Below are positions 9,309-18,268 of a DNA stretch of 64,000 bases, piece by piece. Below the pieces are notes generated by a model. It did not search any database. It saw only the letters and a list, made by a program, of their open reading frames with translations, and was not told the DNA's origin. Every line of letters starts with the position of its first letter. Within the stretch, counting starts at the first letter, position 1. Position numbers and translations under genes: made by a program. Origin of the DNA: Aureicoccus marinus (GTDB lineage Bacteria; Bacteroidota; Bacteroidia; Flavobacteriales; Flavobacteriaceae); assembly GCF_002954325.1 (NCBI RefSeq), contig NZ_MQVX01000001.1, positions 139,840-203,839 on the forward strand. Direction: 5' to 3'.

Positions 9309-9329
9309 TAAGTAACTTTTTGTAACTTA
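9309..9329. promoter_or_regulatory. palindromic operator between hydrolase and HxlR genes
   Basis: TAAGTAAC, five T, then GTAACTTA form a 21-base inverted repeat with a single mismatch per arm. It lies 3 bases upstream of the hydrolase ATG and 74 bases upstream of the HxlR start. Palindromes of the AGTnAC/GTnACT kind are expected for winged-helix dimers such as HxlR. Confidence 0.55.
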
Positions 9330-9403
9330 CTTTTTATTAGATACTAAGGTAACCCTTTTCGAGACACCTTGAAAAGGTTCCTTTTAGTAAACTCAGTCAC
9401 CCT

Positions 9404-9826
9404 ATGGAAAGTACTATTGATAATCAGTCGGTTAGTCGAAAGAAAAAAATGGAAAATATGTTCGGGCACCTGGATTATAAGCATCCACCGCGCTTGTGTC
9501 CCGTCCGAGATGTCCTTTCTCAGGCCTCTGATCAATGGAGTATTCTCATTCTTTTGTGGTTGGGCTACTACCCGGAATTGCGCTTCAATAAACTCAAAAA
9601 ATACGTCTACGGGATCTCGAGTAAGGTGCTGAGTCAACGGCTTAAAACCCTTCAGGAACAGGGATATGTCGAAAGAGAAGTCTTTCCGGAAGTGCCTCTT
9701 CGCGTGGAGTACCGCTTGACGGAATTTGGTCAGAGCTATGTAGAGCGCCTCTTGGAATTAACAGAATGGATGCACCAGAACAGTCCTATGGTCAAGGCCA
9801 ATCCTAAAGACTACGGTTTAAAATAA
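9404..9826 (+). CDS. HxlR family winged-helix transcriptional regulator
   Basis: A 140-residue DNA-binding protein. The HxlR domain covers about residues 28-120 and begins with the usual RLCPVRDVL (Cys32 is the redox-type cysteine common in the family), followed by RFNKLKKYVYGISSKVLSQRL (recognition helix) and the wing VEYRLTEFG. HxlR proteins sense electrophiles or redox stress in several bacteria; no effector can be inferred here. Divergent from the alpha/beta hydrolase, its likely target. Confidence 0.93.
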   Translation: MESTIDNQSVSRKKKMENMFGHLDYKHPPRLCPVRDVLSQASDQWSILILLWLGYYPELRFNKLKKYVYGISSKVLSQRLKTLQEQGYVEREVFPEVPLRVEYRLTEFGQSYVERLLELTEWMHQNSPMVKANPKDYGLK

Positions 9827-9829
9827 GGT

Positions 9830-10390
9830 CTACCAGCCCATCATAATGTACTTGAGCTTGGCGTCTTCAGGAATTTGAACGGCTTCGACTTTTTGAACGC
9901 CAAAACGCAGATTTTCCGGCAGCTCTTCCTTATCGATACTGAAGTACAGTTCACTCTCTTCCACAAAAACGACAATATTATTCAGAGTGGGGCTGATCTT
10001 TTTGATGGTGTAGGTGTCTTGCAGTTCGCCAAAGGTGCTCTCGAGGCTGATGCCCGCCTCACTGGTGTACCGAGGGTCTTCAATGCGTACATGATTGATC
10101 ACTTTAAGGCTGTCCTCTTTATCAGGGGTTAACGTGAGCAGCAATTCGCCTCCTTTTTCAAAGATCTTGTACTTGGTATAAGCGGTAACATTGGGGATGT
10201 CATCGTAAACGTCTTCGACTACAGAGTCTTCCGCAAATAGTTTTTCGAGTTCAGCGGCAGGGGTATCCTTTGGCAGTAGGCCCACTTGTTCGTTGGTGAC
10301 TTTGAATTTGGCATCTTCAAAGAGGCTACACGCGGTCAATAAAAGGAAGATGGAGGTCGTGGCAAGAATTTTTCTGGATTGCAATCGCAT
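9830..10390 (-). CDS. hypothetical lipoprotein
   Basis: A 186-residue protein with a lipoprotein signal (SIFLLLTAC, Cys21). The mature part is beta-rich with segments such as YKIFEKGGELLLTL and NNIVVFVEESELYFSI. I do not recognise a named family. It ends 3 bases from the convergent HxlR gene and lies 21 bases downstream of the HerA-like ATPase gene on the same strand. Confidence 0.75.
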   Translation of the reverse strand: MRLQSRKILATTSIFLLLTACSLFEDAKFKVTNEQVGLLPKDTPAAELEKLFAEDSVVEDVYDDIPNVTAYTKYKIFEKGGELLLTLTPDKEDSLKVINHVRIEDPRYTSEAGISLESTFGELQDTYTIKKISPTLNNIVVFVEESELYFSIDKEELPENLRFGVQKVEAVQIPEDAKLKYIMMGW

Positions 10391-10411
10391 AGGGTTTTTT
10401 GTTTAGCAGGG

Positions 10412-11920
10412 TTATCGCATTACTTTTTTAAGGACGCCAAAGACTTCACGAATAAAAGTGGCGCTCGTCAGGACTTTGACCACCGGATTCATACGTGTAC
10501 TTTTTCGTCTTGAAGTGGTCCGTGTTTTTTGGGACTTCTTTTCTTCTTCTTTTGCCAACTCTTGGGCACGGGCTATTTTCTCGTTCAGCAGCTCGTAAGC
10601 GCTTTCGCGATCGATACGCTCGTTGTATTTTTTTGTGAGCCCGGATTCGGCAATGACAGCCTTGAGTTCTTTGGGTGTCAGAATGTCCATTCGGCTCATA
10701 GGTGCGCGCAGCATGGTAGCCGCCAAAGGTGTTGGTCTTCCTTTTTCGTCCAGTGCCGTAATCAAGGCTTCCCCAATTCCAAGAGAAGTGAGTACTTCAT
10801 CCGTATTGTAGTAGTCCGAAATAGGGTAGTTGTCGGCGGTCATTTTGATGGCCTTGCGGTCTTTTGCCGTAAAGGCGCGTAAAGCATGTTGCACTTTTAA
10901 ACCGAGCTGAGCCAGTACTTCGTCCGGTACGTCCGTTGGGTTTTGGGTCACAAAGTAGAGCCCCACACCTTTGGAGCGAATGAGTTTGACAATGCTTTCG
11001 ATTTGACCCAAAAGAGCCTTGGAAGCCTCTTTAAAAATCAAGTGAGCTTCATCGATAAAGAAAATGAGTTCGGGTCGATCAGCATCCCCTTGTTCGGGAA
11101 GGGTACCGTAGATTTCGGCCAGAAGACTCAGCATAAAAGTCGAAAAGAGCTTAGGACGGTCTTGAATATCAGTCAGGCGAACAATATTGATGTAGCCCTG
11201 ACCTTGGTCGTCAATGCGCATCAAATCGTCAATTTCGAAGGATTTTTCACCGAAGAAAAGCTCAGCGCCTTGTTGCTCGAGTTCAATGATCTTTCGTAGA
11301 ATGGCACCCGTGGAACTGCTAGAGATACGTCCGTATTGCCCTTTGAACTCTTCTTTTCCTTCACCTGTAGCGTATTGAAGCACTTTTTTGAAGTCTTCCA
11401 AGTCCAGTAAGGGAAGGTTTTCGTCATCACAGTATTTGAACAAGACCGCAACAATCCCTTCCTGGGTAGGGGTGAGGTCCAAAATACGCGATAGGAGTAC
11501 GGGCCCAAATTCTGAAACGGTTGCTCTGAGGCGCACCCCATCTTGTTCTGAAAGGCTGTAGATTTCTAACGGAAAGCGACTCGGTTCAAAGGGAAGGCCA
11601 ATCTTTTCGTGTCTTTCGTCAATTTTTGGGTGCCCTGGACTCGGAGCGGCTAGTCCGCTGAGGTCGCCTTTAAGGTCCATCAGCAATACAGGAATCCCCT
11701 GCTTGGACAAGTTTTCGGCCATGACCTGAAGGGTCTTGGTTTTTCCGGTACCCGTTGCCCCGGCAATCAGTCCGTGGCGGTTGAGGGTTTTTAATGGAAT
11801 TCTAACAAAGGCTTCGGTGACTGTTTCTTCTCCCAACATAGCAGCCCCCATAATCAAGGCGTCCCCTTTGGTTTTGTAGCCCTCTTGTATATGTGCTTTA
11901 AAAGCGTCCTTGTCCAACAT
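10412..11920 (-). CDS. helicase HerA-like ATPase, DUF853 family
   Basis: The start at 11920 gives the usual N-terminus (MLDKDAFKAHIQ) and a 502-residue protein. The Walker A motif GATGTGKT is at about residues 54-61, Walker B is in LIFFIDEAH (about 285), and a downstream QNPTDVPDEVL segment is typical of the family (Escherichia coli YjgR type). The C-terminus is basic and charged (KTRTTSRRKSTR). It is a cytosolic NTPase of the FtsK/HerA group with no established role. It is divergent from queE with an 86-base gap; TACTTTTA at 11936-11943 (minus strand) may be its -7 element. Confidence 0.92.
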   Translation of the reverse strand: MLDKDAFKAHIQEGYKTKGDALIMGAAMLGEETVTEAFVRIPLKTLNRHGLIAGATGTGKTKTLQVMAENLSKQGIPVLLMDLKGDLSGLAAPSPGHPKIDERHEKIGLPFEPSRFPLEIYSLSEQDGVRLRATVSEFGPVLLSRILDLTPTQEGIVAVLFKYCDDENLPLLDLEDFKKVLQYATGEGKEEFKGQYGRISSSSTGAILRKIIELEQQGAELFFGEKSFEIDDLMRIDDQGQGYINIVRLTDIQDRPKLFSTFMLSLLAEIYGTLPEQGDADRPELIFFIDEAHLIFKEASKALLGQIESIVKLIRSKGVGLYFVTQNPTDVPDEVLAQLGLKVQHALRAFTAKDRKAIKMTADNYPISDYYNTDEVLTSLGIGEALITALDEKGRPTPLAATMLRAPMSRMDILTPKELKAVIAESGLTKKYNERIDRESAYELLNEKIARAQELAKEEEKKSQKTRTTSRRKSTRMNPVVKVLTSATFIREVFGVLKKVMR

Positions 11921-11991
11921 CGTGTTGCTTTGATGTAAAAGTAGGGGAATTTTAGGCAAAAGATCAAGCCGTTTAGGGGGCAAGAATGCGC

Positions 11992-11999
11992 TATCTTTG
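11992..11999 (+). promoter_or_regulatory. -7 element of the queE promoter
   Basis: TATCTTTG is a perfect TAnnTTTG match. Only 7 bases separate it from the queE ATG at 12007, so the transcript would begin at or next to the start codon. Confidence 0.65.
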
Positions 12000-12006
12000 C
12001 CGCGCT

Positions 12007-12635
12007 ATGGGCAATCAGTACACCAAAGAAGTCGAAGCAGGTACCTATCTGCCACTCATGGAAGCCTTCTACACCATTCAAGGAGAGGGATTTCATAAGG
12101 GTGCAGCCTCCTATTTTATCCGCGTTGGTGGATGCGATGTTGGTTGTCACTGGTGTGATGTCAAAGAGAGTTGGGATGCCGAAAAGCACCCACCGACCTC
12201 AATTGATCACATTGTTGAAGAGGCCAAGAAGTACTCTGATACAGTCGTTGTTACCGGGGGTGAGCCCTTAATGTGGAATATGAGTCCTCTCACTTCAATG
12301 CTCAAAGAGCGGCAAATGAAAATTCACATCGAAACCTCAGGAGCTTATCCGCTTAGTGGAGAATGGGATTGGATCTGTTTATCACCCAAAAAAACCTCTT
12401 GCCCAAAGACGAAATCCACCCCGTAGCGGATGAACTCAAGGTCATTGTTTATAACCGGCACGATTTAAAATTTGCGGAAGAACAAGCCGCTAAAGTCAGT
12501 CCCGACTGCCATCTTTACTTGCAGCCGGAATGGAGTGTTCGCGACAAGGTAATGCCCCTAATCGTCGATTTTGTTTTGGAGAATCCCAAATGGAAAGCCT
12601 CCTTACAGACCCATAAATACCTGAATATCCCTTAG
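12007..12635 (+). pseudogene. queE: 7-carboxy-7-deazaguanine synthase QueE (frameshifted)
   Basis: A radical SAM enzyme of queuosine/deazapurine synthesis, converting 6-carboxy-tetrahydropterin to 7-carboxy-7-deazaguanine. The family cluster motif CDVGCHWC (Cys43, Cys47, Cys50) and VTGGEPL are intact. The frame breaks after CLSPKK at an A7 run (12388-12394). With eight A the protein would continue KKNLLPKDEIHPVADELKV in the downstream frame to the stop at 12635, giving about 209 residues. One missing base in a homopolymer suggests a sequencing deletion, but a true mutation is not excluded. Confidence 0.9.
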
Positions 12636-12638
12636 GAA

Positions 12639-13460
12639 TTAACGACCGCCATTATTCTGCAGGTCCAAACGGCAGTCGGAGTCAAGTACAGGCACTATAG
12701 CCATGCCCTTGGAAGCCCTCGCCGAAAGAGCCTTCATCATTCCGCTCCCGAACTCCAATTCGGCGCGCATCAGACATCCATTCACGGAGCAGTGATTGGA
12801 AGCATTGGGGTCTTCGTGATCATTAACCGGAGTAGTACCCAGGTTCACCAAACCGAAGAGGTGCCCAAATTCGTGGTTGATGGTGGCCGTTTCTACATCG
12901 GTTACCGTAATCGCTGCATCTTGACTGGCCAAAAGGCGCACAGTTCCTTCAAAAATAACCATAGAAGTGTTGCGGTAGACCGCTCCCAAGGTGACCAAAC
13001 CTTCGTTCAGGTCGTCGTTTTCTGAGGAGGCCCCGGTAAAGTAAATGAAGATGGCCAAGGTGTTCCCATCGTTGTAATTCTGTCGGACTTCCGCTTCGAT
13101 ATCGGCTACCTGCTGAAAAGAGAGTTCCGTCTCGGTTGGCGGGTCCACTTGGTGGTACTCCACCACAATGTTTTCACGGGTTTTGAAGGAGTGCTGCACC
13201 AAATAGTCCCTAAAGTTGTCAATCGAGATGCTAGAAGGACGGAACCCATTCACATACGCAATCTCAATCAGGATGCGATCGAAGTTATCGTTGGATAGAA
13301 TATCTCGTGCAGAGTCGCCAATCGCCAGCAAGTTACCGGTTCGGTCAACTCCTGTTCCCCCGTCATCGTCTCCGCTGGGCGGTTGATCATCGGTTTGGGA
13401 ACCACATTGAACAAGAAAAAGGCCGAATACGGCCAATAGGATCAAGGAAATTCTTTTCAT
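12639..13460 (-). CDS. lipoprotein with metzincin-like zinc metalloprotease motif
   Basis: A 273-residue protein with a lipoprotein signal (VFGLFLVQC) and a low-complexity Asp/Gly linker. HEFGHLFGLVN (about residue 192) followed by a further His in NDHED matches a zinc-protease site of the HExxHxxGxxN/H type, and a later Met lies in NGCLMRAE, comparable to a Met-turn. It probably acts at the cell surface or in the periplasm. Substrate unknown. It ends 3 bases from the convergent queE stop. Confidence 0.82.
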   Translation of the reverse strand: MKRISLILLAVFGLFLVQCGSQTDDQPPSGDDDGGTGVDRTGNLLAIGDSARDILSNDNFDRILIEIAYVNGFRPSSISIDNFRDYLVQHSFKTRENIVVEYHQVDPPTETELSFQQVADIEAEVRQNYNDGNTLAIFIYFTGASSENDDLNEGLVTLGAVYRNTSMVIFEGTVRLLASQDAAITVTDVETATINHEFGHLFGLVNLGTTPVNDHEDPNASNHCSVNGCLMRAELEFGSGMMKALSARASKGMAIVPVLDSDCRLDLQNNGGR

Positions 13461-13548
13461 AGCACTGGTATAATGGAGCAGTGTTTAGCGACTTACAATT
13501 TACAAATTCTACCACAGAGTTAAAAGTCAGCTGCTTTACGCTAAAGCC

Positions 13549-14283
13549 TCATGTAAGGACCAAACGAGCCAAATAATCATAATGTGGGCCTTCTTCGAGG
13601 AGTTCATAGGCAAATGCTACGTCCTCGGCTGTCTTTTTTAAGCGCTCTGGATCGACAAACACCCAATCAAAGTCAGGTCCTTTACGTCCATCGTAGCTGA
13701 AATGGTACTGGACATCTCCGTAGTAGAGTCGATCTCCGGGCACCCAGATTCCACCATCTTCCTCTTCTTCAAAAACATAACGGATATCCGAGGAATCCAG
13801 AAGAATCTGCCCCTTTGGTCGCAAGAGACCTTTAAGGCTTTCTAAAAAAGCGGGTAATTGATGTAGTTGCCCAGCTAAACCTATACCATTCATCAAAAGT
13901 AGAAGGGTATCGTACTGCAGGGCACTGTGTTGACGGAAATCGGCCAGCGTTGTACAATGGGCGTCCTGAACACCTTGTGCTTTACAACAGCGAATAGCAC
14001 CGATCGATTGGTCGAGGGCAGTGACTTCCATGCCTTTTTCGTCTTGCAGGTAAAGGGAGTGAATTCCACTACCGGAGCCGATATCCAAAACACGACCTCG
14101 GGATTCTTGAAGTGCTCTTTGTTCCAGGGTCGGCATTTGATCGTAGCTGCGGAAAAGGTGGGGCAGGGGCATTTCTTCATCTTGGTCCAGGGACGAATGG
14201 GTCATTAAAGGTCCCTTGGATTCCCCTTGGTAGTAATCCCACATCGCTTCTCCGAGGATGTCTGTCTCAAAAGCATTTTCCAT
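13549..14283 (-). CDS. class I SAM-dependent methyltransferase
   Basis: The ATG at 14283 is preferred over an in-frame start 48 bases upstream because GATCTTTG (14288-14295) lies just 4 bases before it. The 244-residue product has the SAM-binding motif I VLDIGSGSGIHSLYL (about residues 66-80), motif II VTALDQS, and LLLLMNGIGL. The substrate cannot be inferred. It is divergent from the YkgJ-type gene. Confidence 0.88.
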   Translation of the reverse strand: MENAFETDILGEAMWDYYQGESKGPLMTHSSLDQDEEMPLPHLFRSYDQMPTLEQRALQESRGRVLDIGSGSGIHSLYLQDEKGMEVTALDQSIGAIRCCKAQGVQDAHCTTLADFRQHSALQYDTLLLLMNGIGLAGQLHQLPAFLESLKGLLRPKGQILLDSSDIRYVFEEEEDGGIWVPGDRLYYGDVQYHFSYDGRKGPDFDWVFVDPERLKKTAEDVAFAYELLEEGPHYDYLARLVLT

Positions 14284-14287
14284 GGCG

Positions 14288-14322
14288 CAAAGATCGGCTA
14301 TTCCGCTCAAGTTGTATTTTTG
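14288..14322. promoter_or_regulatory. divergent -7 elements for the methyltransferase and YkgJ genes
   Basis: On the minus strand GATCTTTG (14288-14295) is 4 bases from the methyltransferase ATG. On the plus strand TATTTTTG (14315-14322) is 19 bases from the YkgJ-type ATG at 14342. The second fits TAnnTTTG exactly, the first in seven of eight positions or better. Confidence 0.5.
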
Positions 14323-14341
14323 AGTACGCAATTAAGTGACC

Positions 14342-14839
14342 ATGGAGGAAGCCGATTTTAAAGAACTCAAAGAGAAGGCCAAACAGCGAAATAAGGCCCA
14401 TAAAAAGCTGCTGGATAAATTGAGTAAAAGGCCTCCCAAGCATCTGGATACTCTGATGGTGGAATTGCATGAAGAGGAGTTCAGAAGAACAGATTGCTTG
14501 GATTGTGCGAATTGCTGCAAGACCACAGGGCCTCTTTTTACCCGAAGAGATATTGAGCGTCTCTCCAAACATTTTCGAGTAAAACCAACTGCCTTTATTG
14601 AGCAGTATTTACGAATAGATGAGGATCAAGATTATGTTCTTCAGCAGTTGCCTTGTCCTTTTTTATTAGAAGACAACCGCTGTTCGGTCTACGATCACAG
14701 ACCCAAGGCCTGTCGAGAGTTTCCGCATACAGACCGCAAGAACTTTCCTCAGATCAAGTCCCTGACCATGAAGAATGTGGCTATTTGCCCGGCGGCCTTT
14801 CGAATTGTGGAAGCGCTCGAAAAAGCTGTGCAGAACTAA
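14342..14839 (+). CDS. YkgJ family cysteine cluster protein
   Basis: The ATG at 14342 is preferred over a GTG at 14336. The 165-residue protein has a charged helical N-terminus and then the family cysteine clusters CLDCANCCK (about residues 57-65) and CPFL...CSVYDHRPKACREFP (about 103-125). Family members are thought to bind zinc or iron through these Cys. Function unknown. Confidence 0.9.
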   Translation: MEEADFKELKEKAKQRNKAHKKLLDKLSKRPPKHLDTLMVELHEEEFRRTDCLDCANCCKTTGPLFTRRDIERLSKHFRVKPTAFIEQYLRIDEDQDYVLQQLPCPFLLEDNRCSVYDHRPKACREFPHTDRKNFPQIKSLTMKNVAICPAAFRIVEALEKAVQN

Positions 14840-14894
14840 ATGCCATCTGTTTCGTAAATTGGCTTGGTTGCAAAATTGATTGAAAAAAGTAAGT

Positions 14895-15731
14895 ATGGAA
14901 GAATTGATCACCTATTTTGAAAACATTCCCTCCTGGCAGCGTTCCGTTATTTTGGTTGGTGGAATCACCTTCTTTTGGATTTTAGAAGGTGTCATACCTC
15001 TGTTCCGATTCGGCTACCGCAAATGGCGCCACGCTTTGCCCAATTTCTTTTTTACCTTGACCACCATACTGGTCAATTTTTCACTGGCCTTTTTACTGCT
15101 GAAAACCTCCGATTGGGCCGTACAGAATGAATTCGGTATTCTGTACTGGATTCCCAATCTGCCCTTGTGGGCCTTTATTCTTCTCGGTGTCATGTTGCTG
15201 GACCTCATTGGGGCCTATACTGCCCATTGGGCTGAACACAAGATTAAGCCTTTGTGGATGATTCACCTGGTGCATCATACAGATCATCATGTCGATACCA
15301 CTACAGCCAATCGCCACCACCCTTTAGAAAGTTTTGTGCGCTTTTTCTTCACCCTGGCGGGCGTGGCAATTATAGGAGCTCCTATCGGGATCATCATGCT
15401 TTATCAATCGCTTTCTGTAGTGGCGACGCAATTTAGTCACGCCAATATAAAACTGCCCAAATGGGTTGATAATGCGATCAGCCTGGTTTTTGTTTCTCCC
15501 GATATGCACAAGGTGCATCACCATTATGTGCTGCCTTACACCGATTCCAACTACGGGAATATCTTTTCGCTTTGGGACCGTCTTTTCGGAACCTACATGA
15601 AAATGCGAAACGAGGAAATCGTTTACGGGGTAGATACTTTTCCGGACGAAAAAGAAAACAGCAGTACCTGGGGGCTACTCAAGCAACCCTTTCACAAATA
15701 CCGCAAACCCACCACAGGCGGCAAGTCTTAG
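14895..15731 (+). CDS. sterol desaturase / fatty acid hydroxylase family membrane protein
   Basis: The start is taken at the ATG at 14895 (a TTG 15 bases upstream is possible). The 278-residue protein has four or more membrane helices and the His boxes of a di-iron hydroxylase: HWAEH (about residue 113), HLVHHTDHH (about 124), NRHH (about 138) and MHKVHHHY (about 202). Such enzymes hydroxylate or desaturate lipids in the inner membrane; the substrate is unknown. It is convergent with the NamZ-type gene, overlapping by 4 bases. Confidence 0.93.
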   Translation: MEELITYFENIPSWQRSVILVGGITFFWILEGVIPLFRFGYRKWRHALPNFFFTLTTILVNFSLAFLLLKTSDWAVQNEFGILYWIPNLPLWAFILLGVMLLDLIGAYTAHWAEHKIKPLWMIHLVHHTDHHVDTTTANRHHPLESFVRFFFTLAGVAIIGAPIGIIMLYQSLSVVATQFSHANIKLPKWVDNAISLVFVSPDMHKVHHHYVLPYTDSNYGNIFSLWDRLFGTYMKMRNEEIVYGVDTFPDEKENSSTWGLLKQPFHKYRKPTTGGKS

Positions 15732-16948
15732 GGGTAAAGCAGGTATTTCGCTCTGATTTTTTTAAAAGCTTCAATCTCTGCTTGCCAGGTTTGACTGATT
15801 TGGCTAGCACTCATTCCGGCTTCGATTTGCTTCTGGAGCGCTTCTTTTCCGGCGTGTCTGGTAAACCCGGAAGTCAAGAAGAATTTTTCTTTTTCGGTAC
15901 TGTTCTGGTAGGCTTTTATTACCCATCTTAAATCAACGGCAGCCATTCGGTCGTGAGACGAAAGGTCCTCCCCATAGCACAATTTCCCTTCTTCTTTGGG
16001 GTATTTGGCTCCAAAATTGGGTTTGGGGGTATAGGTAAAAGAAAAGACCTCCGGGTCTAAAACGGAGGAGCCATAGCGCTGAAATTGTTCTTCAGTACCC
16101 CGACCAGCGTTGATGGTCGTCCCTTCAAAAAGACCTAAACTTGGGTAGAGGTTGATGGCTTTGTCATTCGGTAAATTAGGAGAAGGACGAATGGGCAGAC
16201 TGTATTGACTTTCATGAGAGTAATTCTCTAAAGGAATCACAGTCAGTTCTGCAGGCTTCTTATCTTCCAGCCACCCTTCTCGATTGATCATCACAGCATA
16301 CTCGCCGATGGTCATTCCATAGACCAAAGGAATGCTATTGAGACCTAAGAAGTTCCGGTGTTGCTTTTCTAAAACGGGGCCGTCCACATAGTGACCGTTG
16401 GGGTTGGGGCGATCCAGAACGAGAACCGGGATGCCTTTTTCTGCACAAGCTTCCATCATGTACTGCAAGGTGGCGATGTAGGTGTAGAAACGTACCCCTA
16501 CATCCTGTATATCAAAAACAACGACATCCACATTGGCCAGTTGCTCCTGAGAAGGTTTTCTGCTTTTTCCATGCAGAGACACAACCGGTAAACCGGTCTT
16601 AATGTCTTTGCCGTCGTCGACGATTTCACCGGCATCGGCCCGTCCTCTGAAGCCGTGTTCTGGTGAAAATATTTTCTTTAAATCAATATCATGAGCCAAG
16701 AGGGAATCCACCAGGTGTTGGTGCCCTTTTTCCTTGAAGATCACGGAGGTTTGATTGGCGACAACCGCCACACGTTTACCTTTTAAAAGCGGAAGGTATT
16801 CGGCAGTTCTGTTGGCTGCCACGACAATCTCGTTGGTATGTTCAGGACCTTCAGCAGAGGTCTGCGGACTCATTTCGGTTCCCGGGCAAGAAACCAGCAG
16901 GAAGAACAAGACAAAAACTGTACTTTTGAGTTGGATAAAATTGGGCAT
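15728..16948 (-). CDS. exo-beta-N-acetylmuramidase NamZ family (DUF1343) lipoprotein
   Basis: A 406-residue protein with a lipoprotein signal (FVLFFLLVSC). The N-terminal Rossmann-like domain begins LLKGKRVAVVANQTS and includes FSPEHGFRG and VVFDIQDVGVRFYTYI; the rest fits DUF1343 (YbbC/NamZ), with LDRPNPNG and NAGRGTEEQFQRYG. The characterised member removes terminal MurNAc from peptidoglycan fragments, so a role in periplasmic wall recycling is likely. Only 3 bases separate its start from that of the divergent permease gene. Confidence 0.93.
   Translation of the reverse strand: MPNFIQLKSTVFVLFFLLVSCPGTEMSPQTSAEGPEHTNEIVVAANRTAEYLPLLKGKRVAVVANQTSVIFKEKGHQHLVDSLLAHDIDLKKIFSPEHGFRGRADAGEIVDDGKDIKTGLPVVSLHGKSRKPSQEQLANVDVVVFDIQDVGVRFYTYIATLQYMMEACAEKGIPVLVLDRPNPNGHYVDGPVLEKQHRNFLGLNSIPLVYGMTIGEYAVMINREGWLEDKKPAELTVIPLENYSHESQYSLPIRPSPNLPNDKAINLYPSLGLFEGTTINAGRGTEEQFQRYGSSVLDPEVFSFTYTPKPNFGAKYPKEEGKLCYGEDLSSHDRMAAVDLRWVIKAYQNSTEKEKFFLTSGFTRHAGKEALQKQIEAGMSASQISQTWQAEIEAFKKIRAKYLLYP
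16921..16928 (+). promoter_or_regulatory. -7 element inside the namZ-like gene, driving the permease
   Basis: TACTTTTG fits TAnnTTTG and lies 23 bases before the TTG start at 16952. It sits within the first codons of the divergent gene, which is necessary because there is no intergenic space. Confidence 0.5.
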
Positions 16949-16951
16949 TCC

Positions 16952-18193
16952 TTGAATTTAGAATGGTTTATCGCCAAGAGACTGATCCTTGGGCGGGCTT
17001 ATAAAAATAGCATTTCGGCTCCGATCATTAAAATCGCCATAGCAGCTATTGCGCTGGGTATGGTGATGATGTTGATCGCTATTGCCTCTGGGGTCGGGAT
17101 GAAACTCAAAATTCGAGAGAAAGTGGCTGCCTTCAATGGCCATATCCAAATTTCCAATTACGATAACAACCTCTCTCAGGTATCGGTGGAACCGGTGTCT
17201 ATTGATCAGGATTTTTACCCGGAGTTTTCATCGGTCAGCGGAATTAGCCACGTACAGGCCGTGATTATGAAAGGGGGCATCATTCGCAACGAAGAAACCT
17301 TCGAAGGAATTCTGGCTAAAGGAGTGGGGACTGATTTTAGGTGGGACGCTTTTCGCGAATACCTCGTGGCCGGTGATATTCCCGACTACACGGGCAAGCT
17401 GGGTGAGGAGGTGCTTATTTCTAAGCGCAAAGCCAACCGCCTTCAGCTTCAGGTAAGCGATAGCTTCAGAGCCTTCTTTTTAAAAGACAACGACGCCTCG
17501 AAAGTGCCCAATAACCGAGTGTTCAAGGTGAGTGGTATATACGATAGCGGCTTCGAAGAGTTCGATGAGAATATAGTTTTTGTAGATCGCAGACACCTGC
17601 AGCGCATGAACAAATGGGAGGCCGACCAAATCGGTCATTTTGAAGTGTTTTTGAAAGACTTTGACGCCTTGGAGATCAAGACGGGCGAGGTCTACCAAAA
17701 CACCTCTTCTTATTTGGATACCCGAAACATTCAAGATAAATATAACACCATCTTTGAATGGATTGGGCTCTTCGATTTTAATATCGCCATCATCATTGGG
17801 ATTATGGTCTTAGTTGGCGGGATCAATATGATTACGGCCCTTCTGGTGCTGATCTTAGAACGGACCACCATGATTGGTTTATTAAAGGCCTTAGGAGGAA
17901 CAAATTGGAGTATTCGTAAAGTGTTCTTGTACAATGCGGCTTATTTGATTTTTCTGGGCTTGCTTTGGGGAAATATTTTGGGCTTGGGAATTATTTACGC
18001 CCAATCCGAATACCGGTTTATTCGCTTTCCGAATCCTGAGCAGTATTATATCGAGTACGTACCCGTGCATTTGCCTTTAGGAAGCTGGGCAGCGCTAAAT
18101 ATTGGAGTACTTCTACTTTGTCTTGCCATGCTCCTCTTACCTTCACTCATTATTAGCAAGATCGCTCCAGTCAAGGCGATTCGCTTTGCCTAA
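16952..18193 (+). CDS. FtsX/LolE-like ABC transporter permease
   Basis: A TTG start at 16952 gives MNLEWFIAKRL, the usual N-terminus of this flavobacterial family; no ATG is close in this frame. The 413-residue protein has one N-terminal membrane helix (about 22-45), a large periplasmic MacB-like domain, and three C-terminal helices with the FtsX motif around ILERTTMIGLLKALGG (about 300). LolE/MacB-type permeases release lipoproteins or drive periplasmic processes with a separate ATPase. No ATPase gene is adjacent, so the partner is encoded elsewhere. Confidence 0.9.
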   Translation: MNLEWFIAKRLILGRAYKNSISAPIIKIAIAAIALGMVMMLIAIASGVGMKLKIREKVAAFNGHIQISNYDNNLSQVSVEPVSIDQDFYPEFSSVSGISHVQAVIMKGGIIRNEETFEGILAKGVGTDFRWDAFREYLVAGDIPDYTGKLGEEVLISKRKANRLQLQVSDSFRAFFLKDNDASKVPNNRVFKVSGIYDSGFEEFDENIVFVDRRHLQRMNKWEADQIGHFEVFLKDFDALEIKTGEVYQNTSSYLDTRNIQDKYNTIFEWIGLFDFNIAIIIGIMVLVGGINMITALLVLILERTTMIGLLKALGGTNWSIRKVFLYNAAYLIFLGLLWGNILGLGIIYAQSEYRFIRFPNPEQYYIEYVPVHLPLGSWAALNIGVLLLCLAMLLLPSLIISKIAPVKAIRFA

Positions 18194-18252
18194 CGCCTTT
18201 TTATTCGCGAGAAGAAAACAGGCTTTTTGGGAAGTAGGCCTGCCGGAAAATG

Positions 18253-18260
18253 TATCTTTG
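18253..18260 (+). promoter_or_regulatory. -7 element of the cysteine-synthase-like gene
   Basis: TATCTTTG, a perfect TAnnTTTG match, is 8 bases before the ATG at 18269. It supports that ATG over an upstream in-frame start at 18227 and implies a leaderless or near-leaderless mRNA. Confidence 0.6.
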
Positions 18261-18268
18261 TGAAGCTT

